Assembly: GCA_037893225.1 (NCBI GenBank)
Contig: JAZGUH010000263.1
Span: 434,001 to 498,000 of the forward strand
Origin: Hippasteria phrygiana
Lineage: Eukaryota > Echinodermata > Asteroidea > Valvatida > Goniasteridae
Direction of reading: 5' to 3'
DNA length: 64,000 nucleotides
Below are positions 31,090 through 41,300 of this stretch, in pieces (the stretch's first letter is position 1; every line of letters starts with the position of its first letter). A program made the translations under genes and the position numbers. The notes beneath the pieces are model-generated. The model had not been told where the DNA came from and did no database searches. It worked only from the letters and a program-made list of their open reading frames with translations.

Positions 31090-33730
31090 TAATTTTTTTA
31101 TGACGTCATCATGACGTCACACAATTTTCGCTTTTTATGGCATATCTTTGAGACATACCAAAGCTATAACAAAAAGAATTTTGAAAATATCTTGTTTTGT
31201 TCGCTAGATATATTGAAAAGAATGTTACGATTCTAAAACTTCAAAAATTCAGCGACTTGAAAAAAGACTACAAATCAACCCTTTTTATAAACAGCATGCA
31301 CATTTAAGCCATGGTTATCAGCCCTTCCGAGAATTCCTTTGTGTTATATTGAATTTGGTCAAAATTTTGAAATGGCTCTTATTTCTTACTTGAGTGAGCC
31401 ACGATCATGAAATTTTGGAATTGGGTACAGAAAAATTCAATAAATGCATTTTTGTAATCGGATTGACCCTTACATGCGTTTTAAAAAAAAGATTTGTTGA
31501 TGACGTCATCATGACGTCACACAATTTTCGCCTTTTAGGGCATATCTTTGAGACATACCAAAGCTGTAACAAAAATAATTTTGAAAATATCTTGTTTTGT
31601 TCGCTAGATATATTGAAAAGAATGTTACGATTTTAGAACTTCAAAAATTTAGCGACTTGAAAAAAGACTAGAAATCAACCCCTTTTATAAACTGTAAGCA
31701 CATCATAGCCATGGTTATCTGCCCTTCCCAGAATTCCTTTGTGTTATATTGAATTTGGTCTAAATTTTGAAATGGCTGTCATTTCTTACTTGAGTGAGCC
31801 ACGATCATGAAATTTTGGAATTGGGTACAGAAAAATTCAATGTATACATTTTTGTAATCGGATTGACCGTTACATGCGTAAAAAAACAACATATTTTTGA
31901 TGACGTCATCATGACGTCACACAATTTTCGCTTTTTAGGGCATATCTTTGAGACATACCAAAGCTATAACAAAAAGAATTTTGAAAATGTCTTGTTTTGT
32001 TCGCTAGATATATTGAAAAGAATGTTACGATTTAAAAAATTCAAAAATTCAGCGACTTGAAAAAAGACTAGAAATCAACCCCTTTTATAAACAGCAAGCA
32101 CATAATAGCCATGGTTATCTGCCCGTCCCAGAATTCCTTTGTGTTATATTGAATTTGGTCTAAATTTTGAAATGGCTGTCATTTCTTACTTGAGTGAGCC
32201 ACGATCATGAAATTTTGGAATTACGTACAGAAAAATTCAATGTATACATTTTTGTAATCGGATTGACCCTAACATGAGTTTAAAAAAAAAAATTGTTTGA
32301 TGACGTCATCATGACGTCACACAATTTTTGCCTTTTAGGGCATATCTTTGAGACATACCAAAGCTATAACAAAAAGAATTTTGAAAATATCTTGTTTTGT
32401 TCGCTAGATATAGTGAAAAGAATGTTACGATTTTATAACTTCAAAAATTCAGCGACTTGAAAAAAGACCAGAAATCAACCCTTTTTATAAACAGCATGCA
32501 CATTTAAGCCATGGTTATCAGCCCTTCCCAGAATTCCTTTGTGTTATATTGAATTTGGTCAAAATTTTGAAATGGCTCTTATTTCTTACTTGAGTGAGCC
32601 ACGATCATGAAATTTTGGAATTGGGTACAGAAAAATTCAATAAATGCATTTTTGTGATCGGATTGACCCTTACATGCGTTTAAAAAAAAAGATTTGTTGA
32701 TGACGTCATCATGACGTCACACAATTTTCGCCTTTTAGGGCATATCTTTGAGACATACCAAAGCTGTAACAAAAAGAATTTTGAAAATATCTTGTTTTGT
32801 TCGCTAGATATATTGAAAAGAATGTTACGATTTTAGAACTTCAAAAATTTAGCGACTTGAAAAAAGACTAGAAATCAACCCCTTTTATAAACTGTAAGCA
32901 CATCATAGCCATGGTTATCTGCCCTTCCCAGAATTCCTTTGTGTTATATTGAATTTGGTCTAAATTTTGAAATGGCTGTCATTTCTTACTTGAGTGAGCC
33001 ACGATCATGAAATTTTGGAATTGGGTACAGAAAAATTCAATGTATACATTTTTGTAATCGGATTGACCGTTACATGCGTAAAAAAACAACATATTTTTGA
33101 TGACGTCATCATGACGTCACACAATTTTCGCTTTTTAGGGCATATCTTTGAGACATACCAAAGCTATAACAAAAAGAATTTTGAAAATGTCTTGTTTTGT
33201 TCGCTAGATATATTGAAAAGAATGTTACGATTTAAAAAATTCAAAAATTCAGCGACTTGAAAAAAGACTAGAAATCAACCCCTTTTATAAACAGCAAGCA
33301 CATAATAGCCATGGTTATCTGCCCGTCCCAGAATTCCTTTGTGTTATATTGAATTTGGTCTAAATTTTGAAATGGCTGTCATTTCTTACTTGAGTGAGCC
33401 ACGATCATGAAATTTTGGAATTACGTACAGAAAAATTCAATGTATACATTTTTGTAATCGGATTGACCCTAACATGAGTTAAAAAAAAAAAAATTGTTTG
33501 ATATTGGGTACAGGAAAATTCAATATATACATTTTTGTAATCGGATTGACCCTTACATGCGTTAACAAAAAAACACATTTTTGATGACGTCATCATGACG
33601 TCACACAATTTTCGCAATTTAGGGCATATCTTTGAGACATACCAAAGCTATAAGAAAAAGAATTTTGAAAATATCTTGTTTTGTTCGCTAGATATAATTT
33701 AATGAATGTTACGATTTTCAAAATTCAAAA
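31090..33730 (+). repeat. 400-bp satellite with 1.2-kb higher-order repeat
   Basis: The motif TGACGTCATCATGACGTCA starts at 31101, 31501, 31901, 32301, 32701 and 33101, exactly 400 bp apart, then at about 33585 after an out-of-register junction near 33500. Three unit types recur in order, so 31300-32500 and 32500-33500 are almost identical at 1,200-bp spacing. For example, the 88-codon open frames at 31794 and 32994 translate identically. Those frames are by-products of the satellite. Each unit also contains ATGAAATTTTGGAATTGGG and GTTCGCTAGATATA. Confidence 0.95.
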
Positions 33731-33904
33731 ATTCATAAAAAATCACGTGATGACGTCATCATGACGTAAAAGTTCGGCATGCATCCTGAGCAGTTGGTCT
33801 AAGTGTCTGTTAAGTTTAAAGGCAATCGGCTGCATAAAAGTAGCCAAAGTGCCTGGCAGAACGAAAACGTGTACAAATGCTATGGGCAAAAAGTCTGAAA
33901 AAGA

Positions 33905-33907
<3 letters not shown>

Positions 33908-33938
<31 letters not shown>
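33908..33938 (+). repeat. 31-base A run
   Basis: An uninterrupted A tract just inside the right end of the composite element, preceded by AAAAGAAGC. It could be a replication slippage product or a trace of retroposition. An assembly length error is likely. Confidence 0.9.
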
Positions 33939-33943
<5 letters not shown>

Positions 33944-34043
33944 ACGAAAACAAGGGCTGTTTCGAACTCTTTCGAAACAGCCAAAAATCTTGACGAAAAC
34001 AATAGCGGTTCCGCACTGTATGCGGAACCGCTAAAATGTGATT

Positions 34044-34660
34044 AAGATGCATCCTACCATGAAGTTCACATACAAAGCTCTGAATCACCAACCGACTATA
34101 CCTTGACATCACCATTTCCGATAAACAGGTATCCTAGACAAAGAGTCTAAAAAAAAAAAACCGAAACAAACTTCCAAAAAACCTCCAAAAACATCCCACC
34201 AACCCTACATCATCAAATCGTTCATATTCGGAGAAACACTCCACTACGCTACCAACGAGGAGGGTGAATTCCAAAATAGAAGTCAAGATACTCTCAGAGA
34301 AAAGGGGAAACAACTCAACTAAAATCGAAACAGCAAATTAAAGTTTCACATGCCGATAGAAACAAATCAACACACAAAACCGAGGATGAAACAAAACCAA
34401 ACCAAAACAAACTCCTCTCGTCTTCATTGCCACATATCCGACCCAGCCATAAACCACCGCAACCTGAACAAAGCAATAAACAAAGACTGGCATCTAATCC
34501 AAGGCAATAAAACCACTTTTGGAATACTTTCCAAAAGCCCCTTCATTGCCTTTAGAAAAGCCCACGCATCCGGGAAAACTTGGTACGAGCCAAACTATCA
34601 AAACAATACTCAAACTACTCCCAACAGACTCAGGCTTTCTCAACGAATCACGTGAACCAG
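34044..34660 (+). pseudogene. Penelope-like retroelement remnant, C-terminal side
   Basis: The frame from 34044 reads KMHPTMKFTYKALN, like the HPxIKFT segment after the reverse transcriptase core. In another frame IKSFIFGETLHY follows at about 34200-34250. The frame from 34350 then gives DPAINHRNLNKAINKDWHLI and SKSPFIAFRKA, resembling the region between the reverse transcriptase and the GIY-YIG endonuclease of Penelope-like elements. Several frameshifts and stops are present and no GIY-YIG domain was seen. It is a dead copy, interrupted by the composite element immediately to its left. Confidence 0.5.
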
Positions 34661-35279
34661 ACAAAAACCTTGGAAATATTGGTTTCCCTCTGAGAGGAAC
34701 ATAAGGAAACCAACTAAAACCTTATGGCTCCATTTCGAAACTCATGTAACATTACAGTTAATTGAGAAACACCCAACCAAAAACCCTGCGAGTTGGCTCT
34801 GATTCGTTTTTTGAATCACCCATACGCAACTGATGAGTGCCACACGCCAAGGTACGAAAGCATGCTCTTGCTCATAAGAGGATCTGAGAACTACGATCCT
34901 CCACTCGCACCCCCAGCCACCAAACCTAACCTGGTCACAGCTCCCTTATGTCCACCCATCTCCACCATGCTACGGACATAACGAGCACAGACTCATACTT
35001 AAAACCGACTCCACACGAGCTCGGATTTAAATTTCTCAAGTCAACAGAAAGGAAGTGTCACTGAATGGGATAGCGCCATCATCCCCTCAAATATTTGTAT
35101 ACTATGAATCATGGCATGGTAAAAGATGTGCCCGTAATTTTACGTAAAATTACCGTCAGTTATGGGCTCCTGAAATGACAGTGACCCTAACGGCTACACA
35201 GATTTCCTGTTATTTCAACGGGAATTTCCCGTAAAACGTCTCTTCACAGTACAGTTAAGGCAAACACGGTACAAAACCG
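34661..35279. other. Non-coding DNA with small inverted motifs
   Basis: No gene recognised. TTTTACGTAAAATTACCG and related CCCGTAA/TTACGGG motifs around 35130-35240 belong to a loose family also seen at 21720 and 38095. Confidence 0.45.
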
Positions 35280-35405
35280 TACAAAATTACGGAAAGTGCA
35301 CTTTAAATTTCAGAAATTGTTTTCACAGTGTAGGTTGCCATTAATTAACTGCAAATTAACAGAAATGAATGAATTGGGAACCGGACTAAACGGAAGTAAA
35401 TTATT
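35280..35405 (+). repeat. Dispersed repeat, left piece
   Basis: Similar to about 6215-6340, including CAGTGT-GGTTGC, ATTAATTAAC, AACAGAAATGAATGAA and GGACTAAACGGAAGTAA. The continuation expected from the copy at 6340 is found at 37379, so about 1.97 kb has been inserted here. Confidence 0.7.
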
Positions 35406-36835
35406 AAGGGGATAAAAGTGTGATGACCCGGTCTTTATCACGTCATTCATAAATGCCTCAGCGAGTTTCACTATCCCTATTGGTCGAGAGCCTGTCACGT
35501 GGGTGTGTTTAAACGGTTGTTTAAACACGGCTGGAAGTTGTTTAAACACGGCGCGTCATAACCAGCTTTTCTCAGCCGATACGCAACAGAGAGATGTACT
35601 GAACTTCATAATGTAAGATTAAGACAACGCTAATGCACGCGTATAAAACGCTGCATCTCGACAGACAGGCGCCCCTCCTCGGTTATTATTGACGTGGTAA
35701 AGACCGGTTCATCACACTTTTATCCCCTTAATAATAACCGAGGAGGGGCGTGACCGAGCCGAAGGCAAAGTCCATTAACACCGGTCACGACCCTTCGAGG
35801 TTATAATTGACTGGTAAAGACCGGGTCATCACTTTTTTATCCCCATTCAAAAATGCCTTCTTACGAAAAATGCAAAAACCTCCCGTAAAAAGGACAAAAT
35901 GCGAAGCTTTTTCACCCCACTTTTTCTCCCATTTGCTCAGTACAAAACACATGCGTATTATCGGCCTTGTGATCGCGTGAAGGCGCTCCGCGCCTGTCTG
36001 TCGCGTGCGCGTACGCACACGCACGAGATGCAGCGTTTTATACGCGTGCATTAGAGTTGTCTTATACATATCCTGTCCTGTCCTGTTTTTGTCAAGTTGT
36101 TTTCGGCTTGTATATCCTTGGTTTTGCTTGTTGTTCTTCCTACACGTTTGTTGATAGCTTACATGTTTATTTTGTTTTGTTTTATTTATTGCATTACTTA
36201 ACTTATTTCATTTGTTTTTATTGTTTTCTTATTTGTTCAAGTTTTCTTCATTATTGTGTGCTTTCCCGACTCTTAAAGATGTTTTATTTAAATCAGATAC
36301 ATATATGTATGCTTATTTTTTCTATGTAAACGTTTCAAGTTTGGGTAGGCAGGCTTTAGGGCTACAGTGTTTAAGTACACTTTTAATTACCCTGGCCGGC
36401 TTGGAATGTTTTATTGTCCTTATTTCTGGTCTCCTTCTCTCCTCCTCTCCCCCTCCCTCACCCTCCCCTCCCCACCCTCCCCCTTTCCACCCTCCCCTCT
36501 CCACCCCCTCCTTTTTCTAATCGTTTCCCCATCTCATTCCTCCTCCTTTTTAATTGTTCATATTATATCTAGTATTCTTTAGTGACGTTCATGTATTTGC
36601 TTTGTCAAAGTGCTTGCTTTCATTTGTTGGCCGAATAAATGAAGTTCAGTATATCTTGTGCGCGCACCCACTACGCTCTCCCTGTTGCGTGTCGGCTGAG
36701 AACAGCTGGTTATGACGCGCCGTGTTTAAACAACTTCCAGCCGTGTTTAAACAACCGTTTAAACACACCCACGTGACAGGCTCTCGACCAATAGGGATAG
36801 TGAAACTCGCTGAGGCATTTATGAATATACATTAT
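35406..36835. mobile_element. Large inverted-repeat element cluster
   Basis: The left arm (about 35450-35670) and the right arm (about 35990-36065 plus 36640-36830) are inverted copies. They share GTGTTTAAACGGTTGTTTAA, AACCAGCTTTTCTCAGCCGA and GCACGCGTATAAAACGCTGC, with few mismatches. The centre (35670-35860) is itself made of inverted pieces with CCGAGGAGGGGCGTGACCG. The right arm is split by the insertion listed at 36066. The same arm sequence occurs alone at 24368-24478. Confidence 0.75.
36066..36642 (+). mobile_element. Retroposon-like insertion in the right arm
   Basis: Comparison with the left arm shows the site without the insert (GTTGTCTTAATCTTACATTA then TGAAGTTCAG). The insert is T-rich with a C/T-rich stretch at 36430-36520 and ends GGCCGAATAA just before ATGAAGTTCAG. 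That looks like a LINE 3' UTR with a polyadenylation-like signal. No reverse transcriptase sequence is present. Confidence 0.5.
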
Positions 36836-37228
36836 TATAACACCTCATCCACAGATTCTGTGTCTTGATTGGCCGAGAGCGAGTCACATGGCATTTTTCA
36901 ATTTTTGCTATCTTCCTGTGCACGGCCAAAAGTACTATACCATTAGCAACCAAAGTACTATACCATCAGCAACCAAAGTTCTATACCCATGGCGCGGTAT
37001 GTGCAGATGCATGCAGGTGTGCGCGTTGCGCGTTACGCGTGTTGTTCCGAAGTGCCAGCGCTGCAGAGCTGGGTTCAAACATTTCGTTAAGGGGTGGTTT
37101 TGAAAACAGCAGATAAATTTCTACTAATTTTGTATTGAAATAGAAGTCCATTTTAACTGTATTTAGATTTAAATATTGTAAACATTTTAAAATCAAGCAG
37201 AATCTGTGGGTGAGGTGTTATAAACAAA
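36836..37228. repeat. Inverted-repeat pair around CACCTCATCCACAGATTCTG
   Basis: TAACACCTCATCCACAGATT at 36838 is matched by its complement at about 37198-37222. The spacer includes a direct triplication of CCAAAGTACTATACC-like units at 36927-36990. Non-coding, though short open frames exist. Confidence 0.65.
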
Positions 37229-37390
37229 TATTTACTGCTTTATCTCGTGGTGTGGTAAAACTAGCCTTCCTCGGTGATCCATAAGGCATTATATTTTCCC
37301 TCGGCTTCGCCTCGGGAAAATAAAATGCTCCATGGATCACTCCGGGAGGCTAGTTTTACTACACCACTTGAAGCAGTAAATATTTGTATA
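37222..37390. repeat. Palindromic element, arms about 75 bp
   Basis: ACAAATATTTACTGCTTTAT at the left and its near-complement at 37370-37390 bound arms that share GTGGTGTGGTAAAACTAGCC and TATTTTCCC. The centre is CTCGGCTTCGCCTCG, itself palindromic. Confidence 0.8.
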
Positions 37391-37690
37391 CTATGGTAGA
37401 GTGTACAAATGCTACGATAACCTACTAAACACCACAAACTGAATGATGGCGTGCTTTAGCTATATATTCAGCTTATCCCACCATAATAAGTCATGGTTTC
37501 CCATAAACAATTTTAATATTTGAATACGATAAAAAGGAGATGTAATAGGATTCTTCACCTATAAAAAATCAAAATAATTCTATTGTGGAATTGTTTGAAT
37601 AAAACATATTATGGTTAAGAAAGTTAATTGATTTTTTTTACTAAACACTGCAATTTAACCCGACTTTTGTGAACAAAAATTTCCTCATTT
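37391..37690 (+). repeat. Dispersed repeat, right piece
   Basis: Direct copy of about 6355-6660 and inverted copy of 5455-5715, recognisable through GTGCTTTAGCT, TATTCAGCTTATCCC and TTCTATTGTGGAATTGTTTG. It completes the piece at 35280-35405. Confidence 0.75.
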
Positions 37691-37699
37691 CTGAATTGT

Positions 37700-38070
37700 G
37701 CAATTCGGTCGATTCACAACTCGGTGCGCCGCCAGCGGGAACCGGGGAGAGTCCAAATTACGCAGTGCATCATGGGGAAAAGTCGCAAAACCGGAAGTGG
37801 GTATTGCCACTGTATCGACCGTACTTCTTACACCCCTTCTCCGCTAATTCTGTCAAATCCTCTCTCTTCTTTCCGGCACAAGTATTCCCCGATAAGTCAA
37901 AAATTGCTTTAATTCATCCACTCCCATTAGCGCGAAATCCATGCTACTCTACCGATCCGACCACCATCTGATAGAACGCGATAGACGCGATGTCGACCCC
38001 GAAAGTGGGAAATTGGCCTTTCCCGGCTTGCCGCTGGCGGCGCACTTAGTTTGTGAATCGACCGAATTGC
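37700..38070. mobile_element. 371-bp TIR element with GCAATTCGGTCGATTC ends
   Basis: The ends are inverted: GCAATTCGGTCGATTCACAA at the left and its complement at the right. Similarity continues through GTGCGCCGCCAGCGG, about 45 bp. The interior has no recognised protein. Confidence 0.8.
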
Positions 38071-38269
38071 CACGTAATGAGCGACCCCTTAATAATTACG
38101 GGTTTGCCCGTAAAAATGTAACGCGCAGTCCATTTGCGGTTACTCACAGTAAATATTTACATGTTTTTCACCGTAAAAATACTGGATTTGTTTACAATGT
38201 ATGCCAAATACTTCTTGTGCATTAAATCAGAGAGTGTTTGTATAGTGTTTGTTTTACTTTACTTCACAG

Positions 38270-38344
38270 GGTGGCAGACATCGACGGAACAAGTGCCAAG
38301 TCCAGATTCAACCGCCGACGCGACACTGGGGTTTACAATAGCAG
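38270..38344 (+). CDS. Short Ser/Thr/Pro linker exon upstream of the array
   Basis: The 75-bp exon is bounded by a pyrimidine-rich acceptor (TTTACTTCACAG) and a good donor (GCAG then GTACGT). Both borders are phase 1. It codes 25 residues in the frame WQTSTEQVPSPDSTADATLG, then FTIAG, a stretch rich in Ser, Thr, Pro and acidic residues with no cysteine. Its place 1.3 kb before the first CUB exon, and its matching phase, suggest the N-terminal linker of the mature CUB-LDLa protein, directly after the signal peptide. It may carry O-linked sugar. It could also be a chance open segment, since no paralogous copy exists here to test conservation. Confidence 0.6.
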
Positions 38345-41300
38345 GTACGTTTTTTTGGTTGTACCCGGAAAAAATGCCTGGACGAATTGCCAAATAACGA
38401 TGATTTGATCAAGACATGAAATAACCCATATAACCGAAACAAGCATTTTGCTCAGTGAAATGTTATTGCAACAGAGATGACCTCTGATGTAATTATTACT
38501 TCATCCGTGTTTGCATTTGATTTAAAAGTCAACTATGATATATGCTTGTGTGTGTGGGCGTGGTGATGACTTGTGCGGTTTATTATATGGGATAGAGTGA
38601 AACACCGCGTTAGTAGTTTGCAGTATTTTTTACGACCCACTGTGTTTGTAAAATTTACACTCGACGTTTCCTGTTCGACAAGAATCGCATTTGTTCACAT
38701 GTTGGATCATCGCCTTAATAACTAAATTTTATTCCCTGATTTATAAATATTACCAAATCATGTCACTAAAACATGTAACTACATGTATAAATGGAGGTAC
38801 CTCCGTGATATTATTTCTTCATTCACGTATTCCTATATTTGTCTCTTCATTTCTGTATTTTGAAATCTTTTTCTTCAGCAATGAAAATCCCGCTCGCATT
38901 TTACATTCGATGCTGTACTTCTCGTGTTGATTCACTGCAGCCGCACGCACGCGTTTCTGATAACGAGTACAGATTATGTTTACATGATTACTCTCATGCT
39001 TTGATATCCGGTCAGGATAAATGACTTGAAGCTACCTGCATACATGTATACTTTTCATCAAAGAAAAATTACTACTTGAAAAGCAAAATTGATTACAAAG
39101 AATCTCGGAACTTTTTAAAGGCCACTAATTGAATTATTCGAATGACGGACATTTTCAGGCCGACTTCTATTCGGCCACAACTTAGCTTGTCTGATTTTAT
39201 TAAACAGCCATTCGTTTGAAATGGTTTATTTATGCAATTGTTCTGGCAGTTATGATGGCTCTTTAGAGCTATTTTTTGGTGATTAACGGTTTCTATATAA
39301 TTTCTGATTTCAATTATACGAATGACCGATGATAAAAAATACCCGTAGTCAATCTACAAACTCCTGAAACTACACATCTCAACGGAGGTTTATCTATCAC
39401 TACACCCGTCCGGTAGTTAGAATCGAATATATGCAGGTTAATGAAATCAAACAACTTGGGTAATATTGCTTGTGAAGCTATAAATGTCAATCTTTCTCAG
39501 GCGAAAGTTGATACGATTTGACATGATTATTCTGAAAATGATTTTTCTGATAACGAGTAGGCCGCTGCAGAATATTTTTACACGATTACTCTTATGTTTT
39601 GATATCCGGTAATGACTTTCTGGAATGAGTTGAATCAAACTTTTCCCTTCTTCTGGAGTTACAGGAGGAAGTATTGAAACGACGTCCATCGGTGCAAATG
39701 AGAGCATCCAGATAAACTCGCCAAACTATCCATTCGACTATCCAAACAACGTCAACATGACATGGATCATTCGAGCACCGGAGGACCAGAAAATTCGCAT
39801 CACCTTCGACAATTTCGAGACTGAGCATGGTTTGGACTATTTTCGGGCTGGCGATGGCGACGACCCTCTCACCAAGGAGTTTTTCGTTTGGCACGGGCTG
39901 AAAGAAGCTCCTGAACTGATGTCGGTTGCCAATCAGATTTGGCTGAGATTCACGTCTAATGGAATTTTCGCCAGTTTTGGGTTTTCTTTGCTGGCTGTCA
40001 GCGTGCCTTCCACAGGTTAGAATGCTACCTGTCATTTATGAGCTACCAAGAATAGTTTGCCAGAGGAAAGCTAAGAATATTAACTGCAAGCGATCTTTTG
40101 ATTTTCAATATGAGTAATGAGGTGAATACGGTGTTTGTATTTTATGTTATATTTGTAGAAACGTTAACGTGCACTTCAGGAGATTTTGACTGTGGCCATT
40201 CAGTCTGCATCAGCAGTGCCTGGCAGTGCGATTTTGAGACGGACTGCTTGGATGAAAGTGATGAACACAGTTGCAGTTATTATCAAGATGTAACAACACC
40301 GTGGTATGCTGGCGAAGGTAAACTTTGTAATGAATGTTTATTTTTCGTGGATAAATGACTTGAAGCTACCTGCATACATGTATACTTTTCATCAAAGAAA
40401 AATGACGACTTAAAAAGCAAAATTGATTACAAAGAATCTCGGAACTGTTTAAAGGCCACTAATTGAATTATTCCAATGACGGACATTTTCAGGTCGACTT
40501 CTATTCGGCCACAACTTAGCTTGTCTGATATTATTAAACAGCCATTCGTTTAAAATGGTTTATTTATGCAATTGTTCTGGCAGTTATGATGGCTCTTTAG
40601 AGCTATCTTTTGGTGATTAACGGTTTCTATATAATTTCTATTTTAAATTATACGCGTATACGAATGACCGATGATAAACAATACCGGTAGTCAATCTACG
40701 AACTCCTGAAACTACACATCTCAACGGAGGTTTATCTATCACTATACCGGTAGTTAGAATCGAAAATATGCAGGTTAATGAAATCAAACAACTTGGGTAA
40801 TATTGCTTGTGAAGCTATAAATGTCAATCTTTCTCAGGCGAAACTTGATGCGATTTGACATAAATATTCTCAAAATGATTTTTCTGATAACGAGTAGAGG
40901 GTATTTTTCACATGATTACTCTCATGCTTTGATATCCGGTCATGACTTTCTGGAATGAGTTGAATGAAACTTTTCCCTTCTTCTGGAGTTACAGGAGGAA
41001 GTATTGAAACGACGTCCATCGGTGCAAATGAGAGCATCCAGATAAACTCGCCAAACTATCCATTCGACTATCCAAACAACGTCAACATGACATGGATCAT
41101 TCGAGCACCGGAGGACCAGAAAATTCGCATCACCTTCGACAATTTCGAGACTGAGCATGGTTTGGACTATTTTCGGGCTGGCGATGGTGACGACCCTCTC
41201 ACCAATGAGTTTTTCGTTTGGCACGGGCTGAAAGAAGCTCCTGAACTGATGTCGGTTGCCAATCAGATTTGGCTGAGATTTACGTCTAATGGAATTTTCG

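Larger units (their letters stand above)
28595..34040. mobile_element. 5.4-kb composite element, hairpin ends and tandem-repeat core
   Basis: It separates two parts of one decayed retroelement ORF, so it is probably a single insertion. The left end has two adjoining hairpins (AACAC/GTGTT at 28601-28615, CCCGTC/GACGGG at 28616-28632). The right end has a 12-bp-stem hairpin (33955-33982) and an 11-bp-stem hairpin AGCGGTTCCGC (34004-34032). GCGGTTCCGC also occurs near the left end at about 28638. The core is several tandem arrays with many TGACGTCA sites. Hairpin ends with a tandem core recall Helentron-type non-autonomous elements, but no diagnostic terminus was seen. No coding gene. Confidence 0.5.

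Noticed and set aside
31394..33260. 80-88 codon open frames in the 400-bp satellite
   Set aside because: They recur with the satellite period, are interrupted in some units, and have no recognisable domain.
36212..36582. Proline/serine-rich open frames around 36430-36520
   Set aside because: They arise from a C/T-rich low-complexity stretch in a retroposon-like insert and have no domain.
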